DNA of 64,000 nt, taken from Platerodrilus igneus. Taxonomy: Eukaryota > Arthropoda > Insecta > Coleoptera > Lycidae. Below the pieces are notes generated by a model, which had not been told where the DNA came from, did no database searches, and was given only the letters and a program-made list of their open reading frames with translations. Of the stretch, positions 24,343 to 35,568 are shown in pieces. Both the position numbers and the translations under genes were made by a program. The stretch covers positions 2,986,501-3,050,500 of the forward strand of contig JARFIW010001215.1 of assembly GCA_036346225.1 (NCBI GenBank), given 5' to 3'. Position 1 is the first letter of the stretch; each line of letters opens with the position of its first letter.

Positions 24343-25186
24343 TCTTACATTTAAAAACGGTAGTTACATTTTAAAAGTTCGATAAATACAACACCGGAAG
24401 CGGGGTTTACTAGACACCATCGGTGGTTGGCAGCGCTAATCTTATACAGATTTGGGCGCGGTCATCTACCAATGACGTCACCCATGCATAAATTTAAGAC
24501 GTAATTATCGGAAAAAATATATACCTTTAAGATAACACATAATACAGCGAACAAAGTAGAAAATGAAGTACTCACATAAATATGTCTCTGGGTTAAAGTT
24601 GGCTTCTATTCCAAGTCCATCAGGCTACGGAAGCCCTGCCAAGGTAGACAAAGGTGATACGCCCGACGCTCTTCGAACGCGTTCGGACCAGCAATCAGGG
24701 CTCCGCTCCGAGGTGATTAAAGATGGTCCTTGTTTCGGTGCTGTCTCCGGCTCATTCTCGGGTCATGCAGTACGGGTTGCCCTAGGTGGCTGCAGATTTC
24801 TTACCTACCTATGCAGGGATCGGATTAGGAAAACTAGGTAAAGGCAACAGACAAAGACAATTAGGCAAAGGAAATCTACATAGATAAGATAAGCACGATA
24901 CGATACCTCAAAGCGTCCACACTCCTTGAAGATTCTGGCAAAACAGCCACGTTATATCGAGAACAGGAAACTTCCCCACTCATTTGTCCTTTTCCATCGG
25001 CGCCAACTTATTCGTCCAACCCTCTAGAGTCACGCCATCTGCGCAAACTCACTATGACGTATCGGAAGTACGCGCCTAATCTATTAAAATTCCACGCACC
25101 GCGTCTTTTGAAATTATGGCGCGAAACTTCCGTACATCAAAACTAACCTAAAAACATATGTTACAGGGCCACTTTGGCACGTAACA
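24343..25186 (-). mobile_element. solo LTR, copy 2 (844 bp; TSD agat)
   Basis: Same LTR family and orientation as 13999-14815. It is flanked by agat at 24339-24342 and 25187-25190. Its ends on the minus strand are TGTTACGTGCC and TTTAAATGTAAGA. It sits inside a gypsy relic: joining the flanks restores the sequence seen uninterrupted at 28890-28920. Each LTR copy has its own matched flanks, so the two are separate insertions and not the two ends of one element. The plus-strand open frame 24563-24841 is antisense and not called. Confidence 0.8.
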
Positions 25187-25199
25187 AGATATTGATTAT

Positions 25200-27456
25200 G
25201 AAATAAAATCTGTGGGATCTTCAAGCATAGGCGTTTCCCGGTCTGTAGTAAAACATTGGGGGCAACCGTGAAAATAACAGCCGTGAAACTTGAAGATTTG
25301 ATTTGTTTCAGAACAATAACCATCTACCCGTACACCTGCCACAGTAATTTCTTTTTGCTTTACAGAGTGTTTTATGTTGATTTTTCGTCGCTGTTCTTCG
25401 TAAATTAACCACTGACTTGCTATCTTAGACTGGTTATTGGTATTTCTATAACCTTTCTTGGGAATTATGCCTATGGTCCTGGGTTTTAAAAAATTTCCTT
25501 AAATAAATTACTGCAGGCACCTGGTAAGGTAATTGCTTCAGTAAATGGAGAAACATTCCCCTCTTCCATAAGCATTTGATGAAATTTTATACAAGCTTGT
25601 GTAAGGATATTGCTATCGGAAATACAATATTCTACCATTTATCTTTGTAAATCAAAGAGTTTATTTTTATTTTCTTCATACCATTCTAGAAGAATTTGAC
25701 GATCTGTAATTTTCATGCTATCAGGATCATAAAATTTGGCTGCCGGCATAGCCCCCACATAATTTGCGTTTATCTCAGTATTGAACAAATGAGGAAAATA
25801 ACCTTTCCTTAATTCTGAAAGTCCAAACGCTTTGGGAAGAACAGCCCATTTTATGGGAAAAAAATTTATTGAATCTATAAATTTAATTTTTCCCATAGTC
25901 ATCATCAGAATTTTGCTTCCTTTCATGATAACGATAGGTTTAAAATCTGTGTTCTCTAGGATGTATTTTAAAATAAACTAGTGATCGTATGCCTGACCGT
26001 TGTGCGCTATTACTATAACGCTCTTGAATTTTTTTTTACCTAGCGTAAGGATGTGCTGTACAAAAGAGTGAATAACGTTGTCATCTTTTATTACCTGCCT
26101 TCTTAACCCACATTTGTGACATTCTATAGTTTTATTATTTGCTTCAAAGCACTCATCGCATCTGTGTTCAAGCACACAAAGTACAGGTGTATGTACATTT
26201 TCCTCCTTCAAGGTTTTGTAATCTTGACGAGTTTCCAAATCATAAAAGACAAAAAGCGTGTCATTTACTTGTGGTCTACTGGTATCTAGCTGGATATGAC
26301 AAAAGTGCCCCGAGTGTTGGTGCGATCTGCATACATTACAGAATATTTCCCCACACACATGCTACCGATTTGACTTTATAGTCTTAAGACATTGTTCGCA
26401 ACTTTTAATACTTTCACATATGTTTTTAGTATTCGTTGTCGATGTTTTATGATTATCATAGCAACTCTGTCCTTTAAATTTTCTATTACAGTCGGTACAC
26501 GCTATTACAGCTGCTACTTTTTGACATGGTGGTTCGCGTCTACATCCAGGGCATTGACCAGCACAACGGTGTTTGGCCTTGTGGTCATATGGGATATGGC
26601 ACCGAACACAGAAATACTTTCAAACAAATGAGCCTGTGAGGGTGGTGATAACATTATAATGATTTCTGTGATGAAGCAGGTTGATTTTATAACGAGCCTC
26701 TGGACCTTCAAATGAAATATCCCGACCCTTGGAACTATAAGCGTAAACTGTAATTTTATAGTCCACTAAATACCGTTGAAATTGTTGAAGTTCTTTTATA
26801 GTAGCGCCACTTAAAGGAACTTTTACGTTTGCTTGTTGTATCAAGTTTTGGGTCTCTTGGTCTTGGCATTTGCCAATATTCCGCCTCACATGTTTTAAAT
26901 TTGGTGCATTTAAAGCATAAGCTCGTGCTACAACTAGGGCTCTAGGAAGACAGAGGTTATCTTTATTATTAATTGCCACTATGCCTCTCCTTTTGTGACA
27001 CTCCTCTTCGAAAGTAGCAAATGGTTCGCGAGTGCCTCCGGTACCTTTCAGGGACACAAAACTTGTAGATAAAATTTTGAACGTATCTCCCTCTACGGTA
27101 GCCTTGTTGCTTTGATGCAAATTATATAATAATTCCCATATCGTTTCAAATTTCAGATCGGAGAATGGTTTAAATGGAATATCAAAATCTGAATCCAGTT
27201 CGTCCGCTGTGAAAGTAATCCCCACCTTAGCATTGCAATCAATAATACTCTGAACGATATGCTTAAAAATTTGTTTGAATCTATTCTTCAACCACTTTTC
27301 TGGATTTTCAACACGTTTATGGCATGCGTTTAATTTAAATTCTACACAGTGTTGTAATAACTTATAACGCTTGTTGGTTTTCATAAAATCGTTTACTACT
27401 AAAAAGCCATGCTTAATTAAAAAATACACACTTCGATTTAAACAGAAACAGAGCAC
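25200..27456 (-). pseudogene. Polinton/Maverick-type DNA polymerase B relic (N-terminal, exonuclease, start of palm region)
   Basis: The minus strand reads in family order with several frame breaks. N-terminal region 27456-26620: RRGIVAINNKDNLCLPRALV, later ELQQFQRYLVDYKITVYAYS, then HHRNHYNVITTLTGSF. Next is a cysteine-rich stretch (CPGCRREPPC, CNVCRSHQHSGHFC). Then the 3'-5' exonuclease: FVFYDLETRQ (Exo I, D-x-E) and VIVIAHNGQAYDH (Exo II). Then KIKFIDSINFFPIKWAVLP, FGLSELRKGYFPHLFNT, and after a frame break YCISDSNILTQACIKF, VDGYCSETNQIFKFHGCYF and HGCPQCF. The sequence stops there, so the polymerase catalytic motifs (DxxSLYP, YxDTDS) are absent. No Polinton integrase, ATPase or capsid genes were seen nearby. 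Confidence 0.8.
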
Positions 27457-28125
27457 GATTTAAACAGAATCAGAGCACGTATTAAACTGCAAGTGATTCA
27501 GATGTTCCTCCGCTTAAATGCTGTTTTTACGACTCCATACAAGTCTGGACTTGCACACCTAAGCAAGGTTGTTTGTTGATTACATAAGCCGCAAATATCC
27601 GAATAAATACGATTTGACCTGCCAAGACCACACACATACTCTTCTATTATCATTTATAGTACAATAAGTTACTTGGGGTCATCAGAAACCATAACAGTAG
27701 TTTATTTATGACAAATTCGTTTTATATGCATTTTTATGCAACTACGTCTTTACTCTTTACAGGGTAATAACAGACCTATATTAGGAATAATATTAAATTT
27801 ACATTCAGTGAATTTTGTGGTCCGCTTAGTGTGCAATGTTGTTAGTATTACATTCTTTAATAACAATACAGATTATAACCGTCGACGTTGATTCAATAAT
27901 AATTATATTTGAAATACAAACCATTTCTAGAAACGAAAACTTCAAAATCAACATGCATAGAAGCAATATTTTTATCTTGTTATAACTAATTTAGTATTAG
28001 AATTTCCTCATATAAAATTATTTATTGCTAGTCTCGTTAAATGGTGCGGAAATATTTATGCGTAATGTCTAAATATAAGGAAAATGTATTAGTACCAGAA
28101 TATGCATCATTCACTCATTGACTAT
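27457..28125. other. A+T-rich stretch with no recognised feature
   Basis: Upstream flank of the polymerase relic. I found no Polinton terminal repeat, gene or RNA motif. Confidence 0.3.
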
Positions 28126-28205
28126 CCTAGATAGCTTAGTGGTTAGCGTATCCGTATAGCATGTTGGAAGAGCCCCAGTTCACTCCTCGGTGGCGGCGTT
28201 GTCTT
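28126..28205 (+). repeat. tRNA-like sequence, possible SINE head (distinct family)
   Basis: tagcttagtggttagcg at about 28133-28149 fits a pol III box A. About 35 bases later, agttcactcct is a weak box B (several mismatches to ggttcgantcc). A ggtggcggcg follow-on resembles other tRNA-derived SINEs. It does not match the SINE family abundant after 38 kb. It could instead be a decayed tRNA pseudogene. Confidence 0.4.
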
Positions 28206-28389
28206 TTTTCCGATCTACACGGTGACACACCTTAAACGATAAATATGGTCGACAAGATGGGGGAATGACGTATGACAGAAAATAAAGTACAGCATCATTT
28301 ACTATAGTTATATACAGGGCTGTTGTAAAATTGCATTTAAGTATACAATTTGTCAAAAGTTGTGGGTGAGTAAAAATTGTGACGTACTT

Positions 28390-28690
28390 GAAAATGGCGG
28401 ATGTGTCAAAAGTGACAGTTGCTACGTCAGGAGGCGGAGTTATGCGATGTGACGTCGGAGTGAAGGTGGGGTTTAACGTCTGAAAAGTGGTAGCGTAAAT
28501 GGGCGGAGTTATCAACCAATCAGGTTGTTGAGGCGGGGCTACAGACTAATCAGAAAACAGGGAGTGGGGCTTGGGCGGAGCCATCGACCAATCCGAAAAG
28601 TGGTGGGGTTGTTGGAGCGGACCTACAAACCAATCTGAAGACAGGGGGTGGGGCTTGGTGGGGCGAAGCCATCAACTAATCAAAACACAA
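28390..28690 (+). repeat. G-rich direct repeats with CCAAT-like boxes
   Basis: Motifs atcaaccaatc (28511), atcgaccaatc (28583) and atcaactaatc (28671) recur with intervening gggcgg/gtggggcttgg blocks, giving units of about 72 and 88 bases. Related, more diverged text extends left to about 28390. It stands out as the most G-rich part of an otherwise A+T-rich region. No coding sequence is evident. Confidence 0.5.
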
Positions 28691-28734
28691 GATTCCATGG
28701 ACTATACGGGGGCCCCATCTACTGACACTTTATA

Positions 28735-28905
28735 TTAATTGCACGGGATTAAATGCATGATAACATGAAGATGTCAAAGTGTAGTTTACAAGTATAGATA
28801 AGATTTTAAAACGCAACAAATTGCATCAAAATTAAATCACCGGGAAGCATAGATGAATAAATATTAATCAATTTGAGGGTGAAGTTGATGTAAAGGGGGA
28901 TATTG
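28735..28905 (+). repeat. gypsy leader segment, copy 2 (3' part only)
   Basis: Matches the 3' half of 24012-24342, from acgggattaaatgcatga through gaagttgatgtaaaggggg. It is followed without interruption by gypsy coding sequence (IDYEIKCPEE), the same junction that flanks the solo LTR at 24343-25186. Confidence 0.65.
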
Positions 28906-29401
28906 ATTATGAAATAAAATGTCCAGAAGAAATGAAAGATTGGGTGAAGGCATCAGTAATAAAGAATTCAGAATCAGAATCCATCCAATAGCAGCAGAGC
29001 GTGTGCATAAATCAGAAGTTGTAGACACGGAGCCGTTTAATGTAATTCCACCAGAACGCAAATCAAGAAAATATATCGGTTTTTATATGAAAGGGCAAAT
29101 TTATAAGTGTGAAGTGGTGCCTTTTGGTTTGTTAGAAAATAAGGATGTGATATGGGAACCGTATGAAGAATTTGGAAGTGTTAAGTTAAAATTTAGAAAA
29201 GACTTTGAAAGAATTTTGTTGAAACTAAATTTTATTGAGAAAAAAGTAAACAAGAAGAAGTGTGAATTCTTTCAGGGGAAAACAAAAATTTTGGGATACG
29301 AAGTAGGATATATTAAACGAAAAAGCAATGCAAATAATGACTTAACTTTAGAAAATAATTTCGAAAAGGTAGTGAATATGGGAAATAAAAGGATAAAATA
29401 A
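28906..29401 (+). pseudogene. gypsy RT fragment with internal deletions
   Basis: The start (IDYEIKCPEEMKDWV) corresponds to EIDTIKCPEKRLEEV in the relic near 7120. After a frame change it shows IRIHPIAAERVHKSEVVDTE, then SRKYIGFYMKGQIYKCEVVP followed by FGL (RT motif B region). It then jumps to FERILLKLNFIEKKVNKKKC followed by EFFQGKTKILGYEVG, the segment that normally follows YxDD. Motif A and YxDD are deleted, so it is inactive. It belongs to the same or a sister family as 6481-7784. Confidence 0.65.
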
Positions 29402-29937
29402 TTGCAGAGAAGAAACTTTTGATAATGGAGAAAAGTGTACATACTGTAAGATAAACTAGTGGAAATAGTGATATCAACATAAATTAGGATAAGTATAGAC
29501 AAATAGGAGAATTAAATAGGGATATAATCACAAAATACGAAAGGTTAATAAGAAATTAAGATAGGTTTAGGAAAAATAGGAGTAGTATAGGTTGATGGAA
29601 AGGGGAAGAAATGTGTAAATAGAAACTAGTTTATTAGAAATATTCGAAGAAAAAAATATTACTAAGGGTTGATGTAAATGAGAAAAAGTAGAGGTAAATA
29701 AGTAAAAGTATAGATAAATAAATAGGAGTGGTTCTTTAAAAATATGAAGAGATGATGATACATGTATGAAAAATAAGAAAAGTATATGTAGACGGAAAGA
29801 ATATAGATAAATGAGGATAGATAAACGGAAGAAATATGAAGAGATGTGTATAAAAAAATGGGAAAAGTGTATGGAAATGAAAAAGTATAGAAAAATAGGG
29901 AGTGAAACATTAGTAGAGTACAATAGGTAGTGTAAGT
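29402..29937 (+). repeat. purine-rich tract after gypsy RT, second instance
   Basis: The plus strand is almost devoid of C and made of A/G-rich words with repeated aaatag, gtaaat, agaaat and atgaaaa motifs. It is similar in composition and position to 7785-8330. The minus-strand open frames here (29272-29923), rich in Ser, Phe, Tyr and Leu, are artefacts of that composition. Confidence 0.45.
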
Positions 29938-30079
29938 TTACGAAAAATGAGAAAAGTTTAAATTGATAGGAAATAGGGTTAAAAAATGTTTAGTATAGAG
30001 CCTTGTTTATACAAGGTTCTATACTAAACAATTTTTAACCCTATTTCCTATCAATTTAAACTTTTCTCATTTTTCGTAA
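29938..30079. repeat. near-perfect 68-bp inverted repeat, 6-base loop
   Basis: The left arm 29938-30005 (starts ttacgaaaaatgag, ends gagccttg) pairs with 30012-30079 (starts caaggttc, ends catttttcgtaa) around the loop tttata. I count two mismatches. The left arm continues the purine-rich gypsy tract, so the right arm is a reversed copy of element sequence. An RNA across this would fold into a long hairpin. A template-switch event or an assembly artefact could also produce it. Confidence 0.85.
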
Positions 30080-30204
30080 TCATTTTTCATAAGTTAAGAT
30101 AGGTGTAGGTAGAATTTAGGATAACAATTTAGAGATAGGATTAATTAGACTTTCCGAACAAAAATAAAAATAGAAGAATTTCATCAATGGGGATTTAATT
30201 TACA

Positions 30205-30221
30205 TTGGGCGCCAAAAATGG
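30205..30221 (+). promoter_or_regulatory. gypsy primer-binding-site-like sequence
   Basis: ttgggcgccaaaaatgg immediately follows ttaatttaca, a plausible LTR 3' end in CA. TGGGCGCCA is common at the LTR-internal boundary of insect gypsy elements. The gypsy leader copy at 30258 starts about 40 bases later, in the expected place. The LTR upstream could not be delimited. Confidence 0.45.
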
Positions 30222-30257
30222 CATTGATCAAAAATTTTCTATTTTAATTTGGGAGAA

Positions 30258-30538
30258 TAATGCTATGATAATAGGGCAGTTTAAGGATAGGTTAAGCCAT
30301 GCGGGTCGTACAATAAATATAAACAACTTCCACTTCAAGAAAGGCACATAATTCCAGAAATTATAAGAGTAAAACGGTCACTCCACATATTATTGATTGA
30401 GAGGACACTGTATATAAAATACACAGGATTAAATGCATGAGAACATAAAGATGTCTAAATGTAGTTTACAAGTAAAGATAAGATTTTAAAACGCAACAAA
30501 TTGCATCAAAATTAAATCACCGGGAAGCATAGATAAAT
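30258..30538 (+). repeat. gypsy leader segment, copy 3
   Basis: Nearly identical to 24017-24300 and longer than copy 2 on its 5' side. It ends at ccgggaagcatagat and then switches to unrelated sequence (aattgccattgc). Its position after the primer-binding-like site supports reading this repeat as the 5' internal region of the element. Confidence 0.6.
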
Positions 30539-31189
30539 TGCCATTGCAAACATTTAACAAATGCGTCGAAAATATCATCGTACACGCATTCTAAATAATT
30601 CATTATTAGAAAATCGCTACGTGACTGGAAGAAAACACATTTGTTCAAAAATCCATTATTCTGTAGAAATAAACAAGCACCAGGCGATTCAATTTGACGA
30701 TAAAATTAACAAACATCCAAATACGTGATTTAATAAAAGTCAAAAGTTTGAAATTCTCGAATAATACTACGATATGCGGGATGCGGACGTGACAGACAAG
30801 GCATACATTGAAAGATTTAAAGTAAGTAATTGGTAATTCCAAGGTATGCGATATAAGGTACAAGTATCGTCCTAGAATGTCAACAAGCTAATGAAATCAA
30901 TTGGAGGTAGGGCTTATATATACGACTATGTCAGATTGGTTAAACCGTAGCCGAGATCGATTACAATTAAAGAAAACTAGTACGATAATTTAAACTTCTG
31001 TACAATATATATCCAACAAAAGTGTTTTATTCATATACTATATGGATTTGATGTATTATAAGAAAAATCAAAAAATATTTTAGTCATAGAAATTTGGATT
31101 ATGACACTTTCTTTGACATTTTATTGCAATTTTATAATATATGTCAAATCATGGCTACATTTTACAATACATATAAAATACTAATTTAA
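30539..31189. other. no recognised gene; TATA-like box near 30915
   Basis: A cttatatatacg box occurs at about 30913 with no supporting context. No coding sequence or repeat was recognised. It may be the 5' region of the following LINE. Confidence 0.3.
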
Positions 31190-33975
31190 ATGATAAAAAT
31201 AGTAAGGAAATCCCAACGGATCAATGCTGCACACACAGAAAAACTTATTAAAGCAAAGGAATTAAAAGAAAACGAAATTATCATTAAAGATGAAGATGTA
31301 AAAAATCTTAAATCAAAGGAAAACGGATCCGTAATAACAGATAAGTTTCTCAAATGTCCTTTATGCAACAATAGTTTAAAAAATAGAGGATTGAAAATTC
31401 ACATGACCAGAATTCATAATAACGAGTCTTCATACACAAAACCACCTAGAGAATCATATATTATAGATCAAAATTTTAATTTTGAAAAACGTTTGGCACT
31501 GTTTAAGAAAAATTCAATTATCATAAAAAGAATTACAAAGTCTGTGAGGGCATCTACAGCATTATCACTTACAAGTTTAATTAACGAATGTGTGGAAAAG
31601 AATTCTTTCTCATCTTGGTAAAAATTATTATTTTTTCCATACTGTAGTTTATTCATAAATAACCAAAACAAGAGTGAGAAAATTAACAACCTTTCTTCAA
31701 TCATTAGACAGAATTTAAAAATTTTAGTTCCACCGAATATAACATCAAACAATAAGAATTTTAAATACCCTTTGAGTAAAAAAATAATCAGTAAAGTATC
31801 AGATGGAGACCTATCAGCAGTTTGATGTGTTCAAATGATATATTAGCAGAAGTCAATAACGACACAAATTCGGAAATGAATTTAAAACACCCCTCATACT
31901 GACAAAACAAATAGTTCCCTGAATTTACTTCTTTTAATATTTCCAAAATTACTTTCGAAGAAGTTATGAATGCGATTAGATCTTTTCACACTAGCTCTGC
32001 AGGTAGATTAGATTCCTTTAGACCGTCCCATATTCAAGATATGTGCAGCTATAGCGCTGGTTCCTGTGGCCAAAACCTTGTAAAAGCACTTACCGTCTTA
32101 TGTAACCTAATGCTTTAAGGTAAAGTACATCACAAAATTTGTCCCATACTCTATGGTGCATCATTGTGTGCGCTTAAGAAAAAAGATGGAGGACTAAGAC
32201 CGATAGCAGTGGGAACTTTCTACCGACGGCTAGTTGCAAAAATTTCTTGCTCTATGATAATAGGAAAAATCAAAGAAATTCTACAACCTCACCAATTTGG
32301 TTTTGGAATCGCTGGCGGAGCAGAAGCTGTAACACATTCAGCAAGAATATATCTCTGTAACATGAAAGAAAAATTTTTTTTAAAACTAGATTTTAAAAAC
32401 GCATTTAATATGATATATCGAAACAAAATGTTACATCAAGTAGCAATTCTAACTCCATTCGTGGAACAATGTTATCGAACAGAATCATTTTTAATGTTTG
32501 GAAACCACTTAATGAAATCTCAACGCGGTGTCCAACAAGGAGATCCCCTTGACCCTGCTCTTTTTTGTTTAGCTATAGAATGTATAGTGGTATCTGGTAT
32601 CTAGATGACGGATCAATAGGTTGGTAATGAAGAAGATATATTAAAATCTTTTAAAAATATAATATTCAATTCTCGCAATGTAGGTCTTGAATTAAATTTC
32701 CAAAAATGCGAAATTGTATTAAATCGATCAAATTCAACGTTAATAAGAAAAATATTGGAATTTGACCCTGGCATAAAAATATCAGCTACATCAAACTGGT
32801 TTCTTCTTGGTGCTCCGCTTTCCATTCCCGCCTTATCTACTTGCTTAAAAGAGAAATTGAATTCACTACAATTAATGTGTTCTAGATTGAATAATCTTCC
32901 ATCACACATCGCCTTTTTTCTTCTGAAAAACTGTCTTGCGATACCTAAATTATTATATACTTTAAGATGCAGCCCGTCATGGCATTGTAACGAAATTCTT
33001 AAGGAAATTGATCAATGTTTAAAAACTGCTCTAGAACTAATAACGAATAACCAACTAGATGATAAGACATGGTTAACAGCTACTCTCCCGGTAAATAGAG
33101 GTGGTTTGGGCATCCGCTCAGTTTCATCTTTAGCACTACCCGCCTTTCTATCCTCTTTCCGTAGCACATCACACTTAATAAATATGATTTTACAAGATAG
33201 AACAACTGATAATTATTTCGAAGAAGAAGAAAAAGTTTGGTTTTATAAAACTAAGATGACTTTACCAGAAGAGTCAAAGAGACTTCAGAAAGCTTGGGAT
33301 CAACCACTAATAGATATTTGTTGCGACTATTTATTTAAGACAGCTAAAACTCCTATTGTCAAAGCCCGTCTTCATGCAACAAGAACAAATGAATCTGGTG
33401 CCTGGTTAAACGCTATTCCAGCTGCATCTCTGGGTACTCTTTTAGACAACAATTCATTTAGGATTTCTATTGGTTTTCGTCTTGGAACAAATATATGTGT
33501 TGAACACAAATGTAGATGCGGATGTCTCGTTTCTAAAAATGGCATTCATGGTTTGAGGTATAAACTTTCCGCAGGCCGTCAATCACGTCATCACTCGGTT
33601 AACTATATATTGAAACGTGCACTAGGCCTTGCAAAAATACCAGCAATTTTGGAACCCCTAGGCATTGATCGAGACGATGGCAAGAGACCGGATGGAATGT
33701 CTCTCATTCCATGGGAATGCGGTAAAGCCATAGTATGGGATTTTACTTGTGTAGACACACTTGCTTCTTCCCATATAGCAACCACTTCAAAAACTGCTGA
33801 AGTTGCTGCCTTAACAGGCGAACGCTTAAAAAAATTAAAATACAAAAATCTTCAAAATAACTATATATTTTTTTCTATATATGTTTATTTAAAGTTGATA
33901 CTCGAAATTCTTGTGAAAGTTTTATGGTCATTTCCATTGATACACGTAAAATTTAGTTCAATATTTAATATTTGA
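31190..33975 (+). pseudogene. LINE with N-terminal C2H2 finger, RT and restriction-like endonuclease (R2/NeSL/HERO-like group)
   Basis: 31190-31620 ends in a C2H2 finger (CPLCNN...HMTRIH) after a Lys-rich start. A broken linker follows (ISKVSDGDLSAV, then MNAIRSFHTSSAGRLDSFRP from about 31965). RT runs from about 32155: ALKKKDGGLRPIAVG, FFLKLDFKNAFN (motif A), GVQQGDPLDPALF (motif B), and WYLDDGSIG (motif C) at 32595-32621, in a different frame from its neighbours. An open frame of 406 codons from 32755 carries the thumb, then a Cys/His block (HKCRCG...HGL...SAGRQSRHH) and GKRPDGMSLIPW...VWDFTCVDT, a PD-x15-D pattern of restriction-like nucleases. It ends before the full tail. Stops and frameshifts make it inactive, but the catalytic motifs themselves survive. 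Confidence 0.75.
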
Positions 33976-34440
33976 ATAATGCATAAATGTCCTTATGATT
34001 TTCAAGGAGTTTCTATAAGATAATTTTGAAGTTACAAGGTTATATTAAAATGTTTGCATAACTAAACATGTGATACGATAAGAATTGTTTGCCAAATTAT
34101 AGTGTATAACATATTTTGACAGTACACCTGAAATACAGCTTAATGCCGACAATAAGTATTTTTTGACTTTTGATCCATTAAATATATCTGTTAAAAAATA
34201 TAGTTCTATAATTCACAAAAATAATTTTTGAACATTTAACTTGATTTTTGTAAACTGAACAGGATCCCATTCAAGTATCATGATTAAACTGTAACATAAA
34301 AATGAAAATCATATATTTCTTACAGAGAATTAATGTAAACCATGCAATTAAAAATGTCCCATAAATATTCAGAGATTAATGTTAAATTGTAATATAAAAA
34401 CTGTTTTGAAAGTCTCCGTACAGATAACTTTGTACAAACA

Positions 34441-34475
<35 letters not shown>

Positions 34476-35341
34476 AAATTAATAGAAAGAATGATAAGTT
34501 GTCATAAAGCTTTCTTTCATTGAAGTCAACAGTAATTGTTCTATAGAAGTAAACAATCACACTTTGAAATTTTCGTATTGAACAAAGATATTATTGGTGT
34601 TGAATTTAAAAGTTTTTTTTTAAAGTATAATTTTGACTAGTGGATCTATTTATAATCTATTTTTGGTGATAAAGTGACTAGGCTCTAATGTAGCCCTAGT
34701 TTAAAAATGTTTAGATGTGGTTAAATTTTCAGATAGTACGAGATCGTCGTTCCCATTCCAGATTGCAGAGACAAAGGTAAGTATTTGTTTATATGTTGCT
34801 CGTCTAAGTTTTTTTTCTTTCGAAGATTTCCGTATCTGATCTTCGGATAGATTCTTATTATAACATTCATAAAGATACGGTGGCGTCCAATAAAATTTCT
34901 TTCTTTATCGTATACCATCCTACAACCCTAGCTTATAGCTCTGCCCTAAGTTGAAGAAACTTATGTAACGGGCATTTTTATAGCCTAACATTTTACGCTC
35001 CCTTTCTGTTAGCGTACTTAAAAATACATGGTTTTTTGGGATCGCTGTTTGTATAAAGGAAATACTTCAGAATAATTCAGATTTGTATGCAATTTAACTC
35101 GTGGGTATTACTTTAAAGATAGATAAATTGAAGATTGATTCTCATTAATAAATAATTCCAAGAAGTGAAGGTTGAACAGCTTGTAATTAATTATAGATTG
35201 CATCGTTCTTGTCTGGCCGTCGTATAAATTTAGTTCCTTATGTGAATATACAAGCCTAGATAATAGGCGATAAGCGGTTGTAATAACGACGGGTTGAATA
35301 TAAACAGATTAGAGTGAACAGTTGTAGTTTGTTCTTCGTTG
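33976..35341. other. A+T-rich flank with an (AT)n microsatellite at 34443-34472
   Basis: Apart from the 30-base AT dinucleotide run, no feature is recognised. The minus-strand open frame at 34721-34918 has no motif. The first few hundred bases may be LINE 3' untranslated sequence. Confidence 0.35.
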
Positions 35342-35342
35342 C

Positions 35343-35386
<44 letters not shown>
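35342..35386. repeat. (AT)n microsatellite
   Basis: A run of AT dinucleotides of about 45 bases with one interruption near its left end. Confidence 0.85.
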
Positions 35387-35390
<4 letters not shown>

Positions 35391-35510
35391 GTAAGATGTA
35401 TCTGTAAACAAACTCTTATGAAAATAATAAGAGCCATTGACAAATACAAATCGGGCTGGTAGTTATATAGCCATTAACAAAACATAAGCTTTATTACTTC
35501 ATAGGGGAGG

Positions 35511-35512
<2 letters not shown>

Positions 35513-35547
<35 letters not shown>
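35513..35547. repeat. (AT)n microsatellite
   Basis: A second uninterrupted AT dinucleotide run of about 35 bases, 127 bases after the previous one. Confidence 0.85.
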
Positions 35548-35550
<3 letters not shown>

Positions 35551-35568
35551 ACGTTAAAATAGTGTTTC

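Noticed and set aside
14234..24841. Plus-strand open frames 14234-14419 and 24563-24841 with similar protein text (SIPSPSGYG, DQQSGLRSE).
   Set aside because: They lie antisense within two copies of the same solo LTR. Similarity is explained by the repeat, and the second frame is longer only by chance.
13999..25186. A single 11-kb LTR retrotransposon bounded by the two LTR copies.
   Set aside because: Each LTR has its own target duplication and the sequence between is unrelated to one gag-pol unit.
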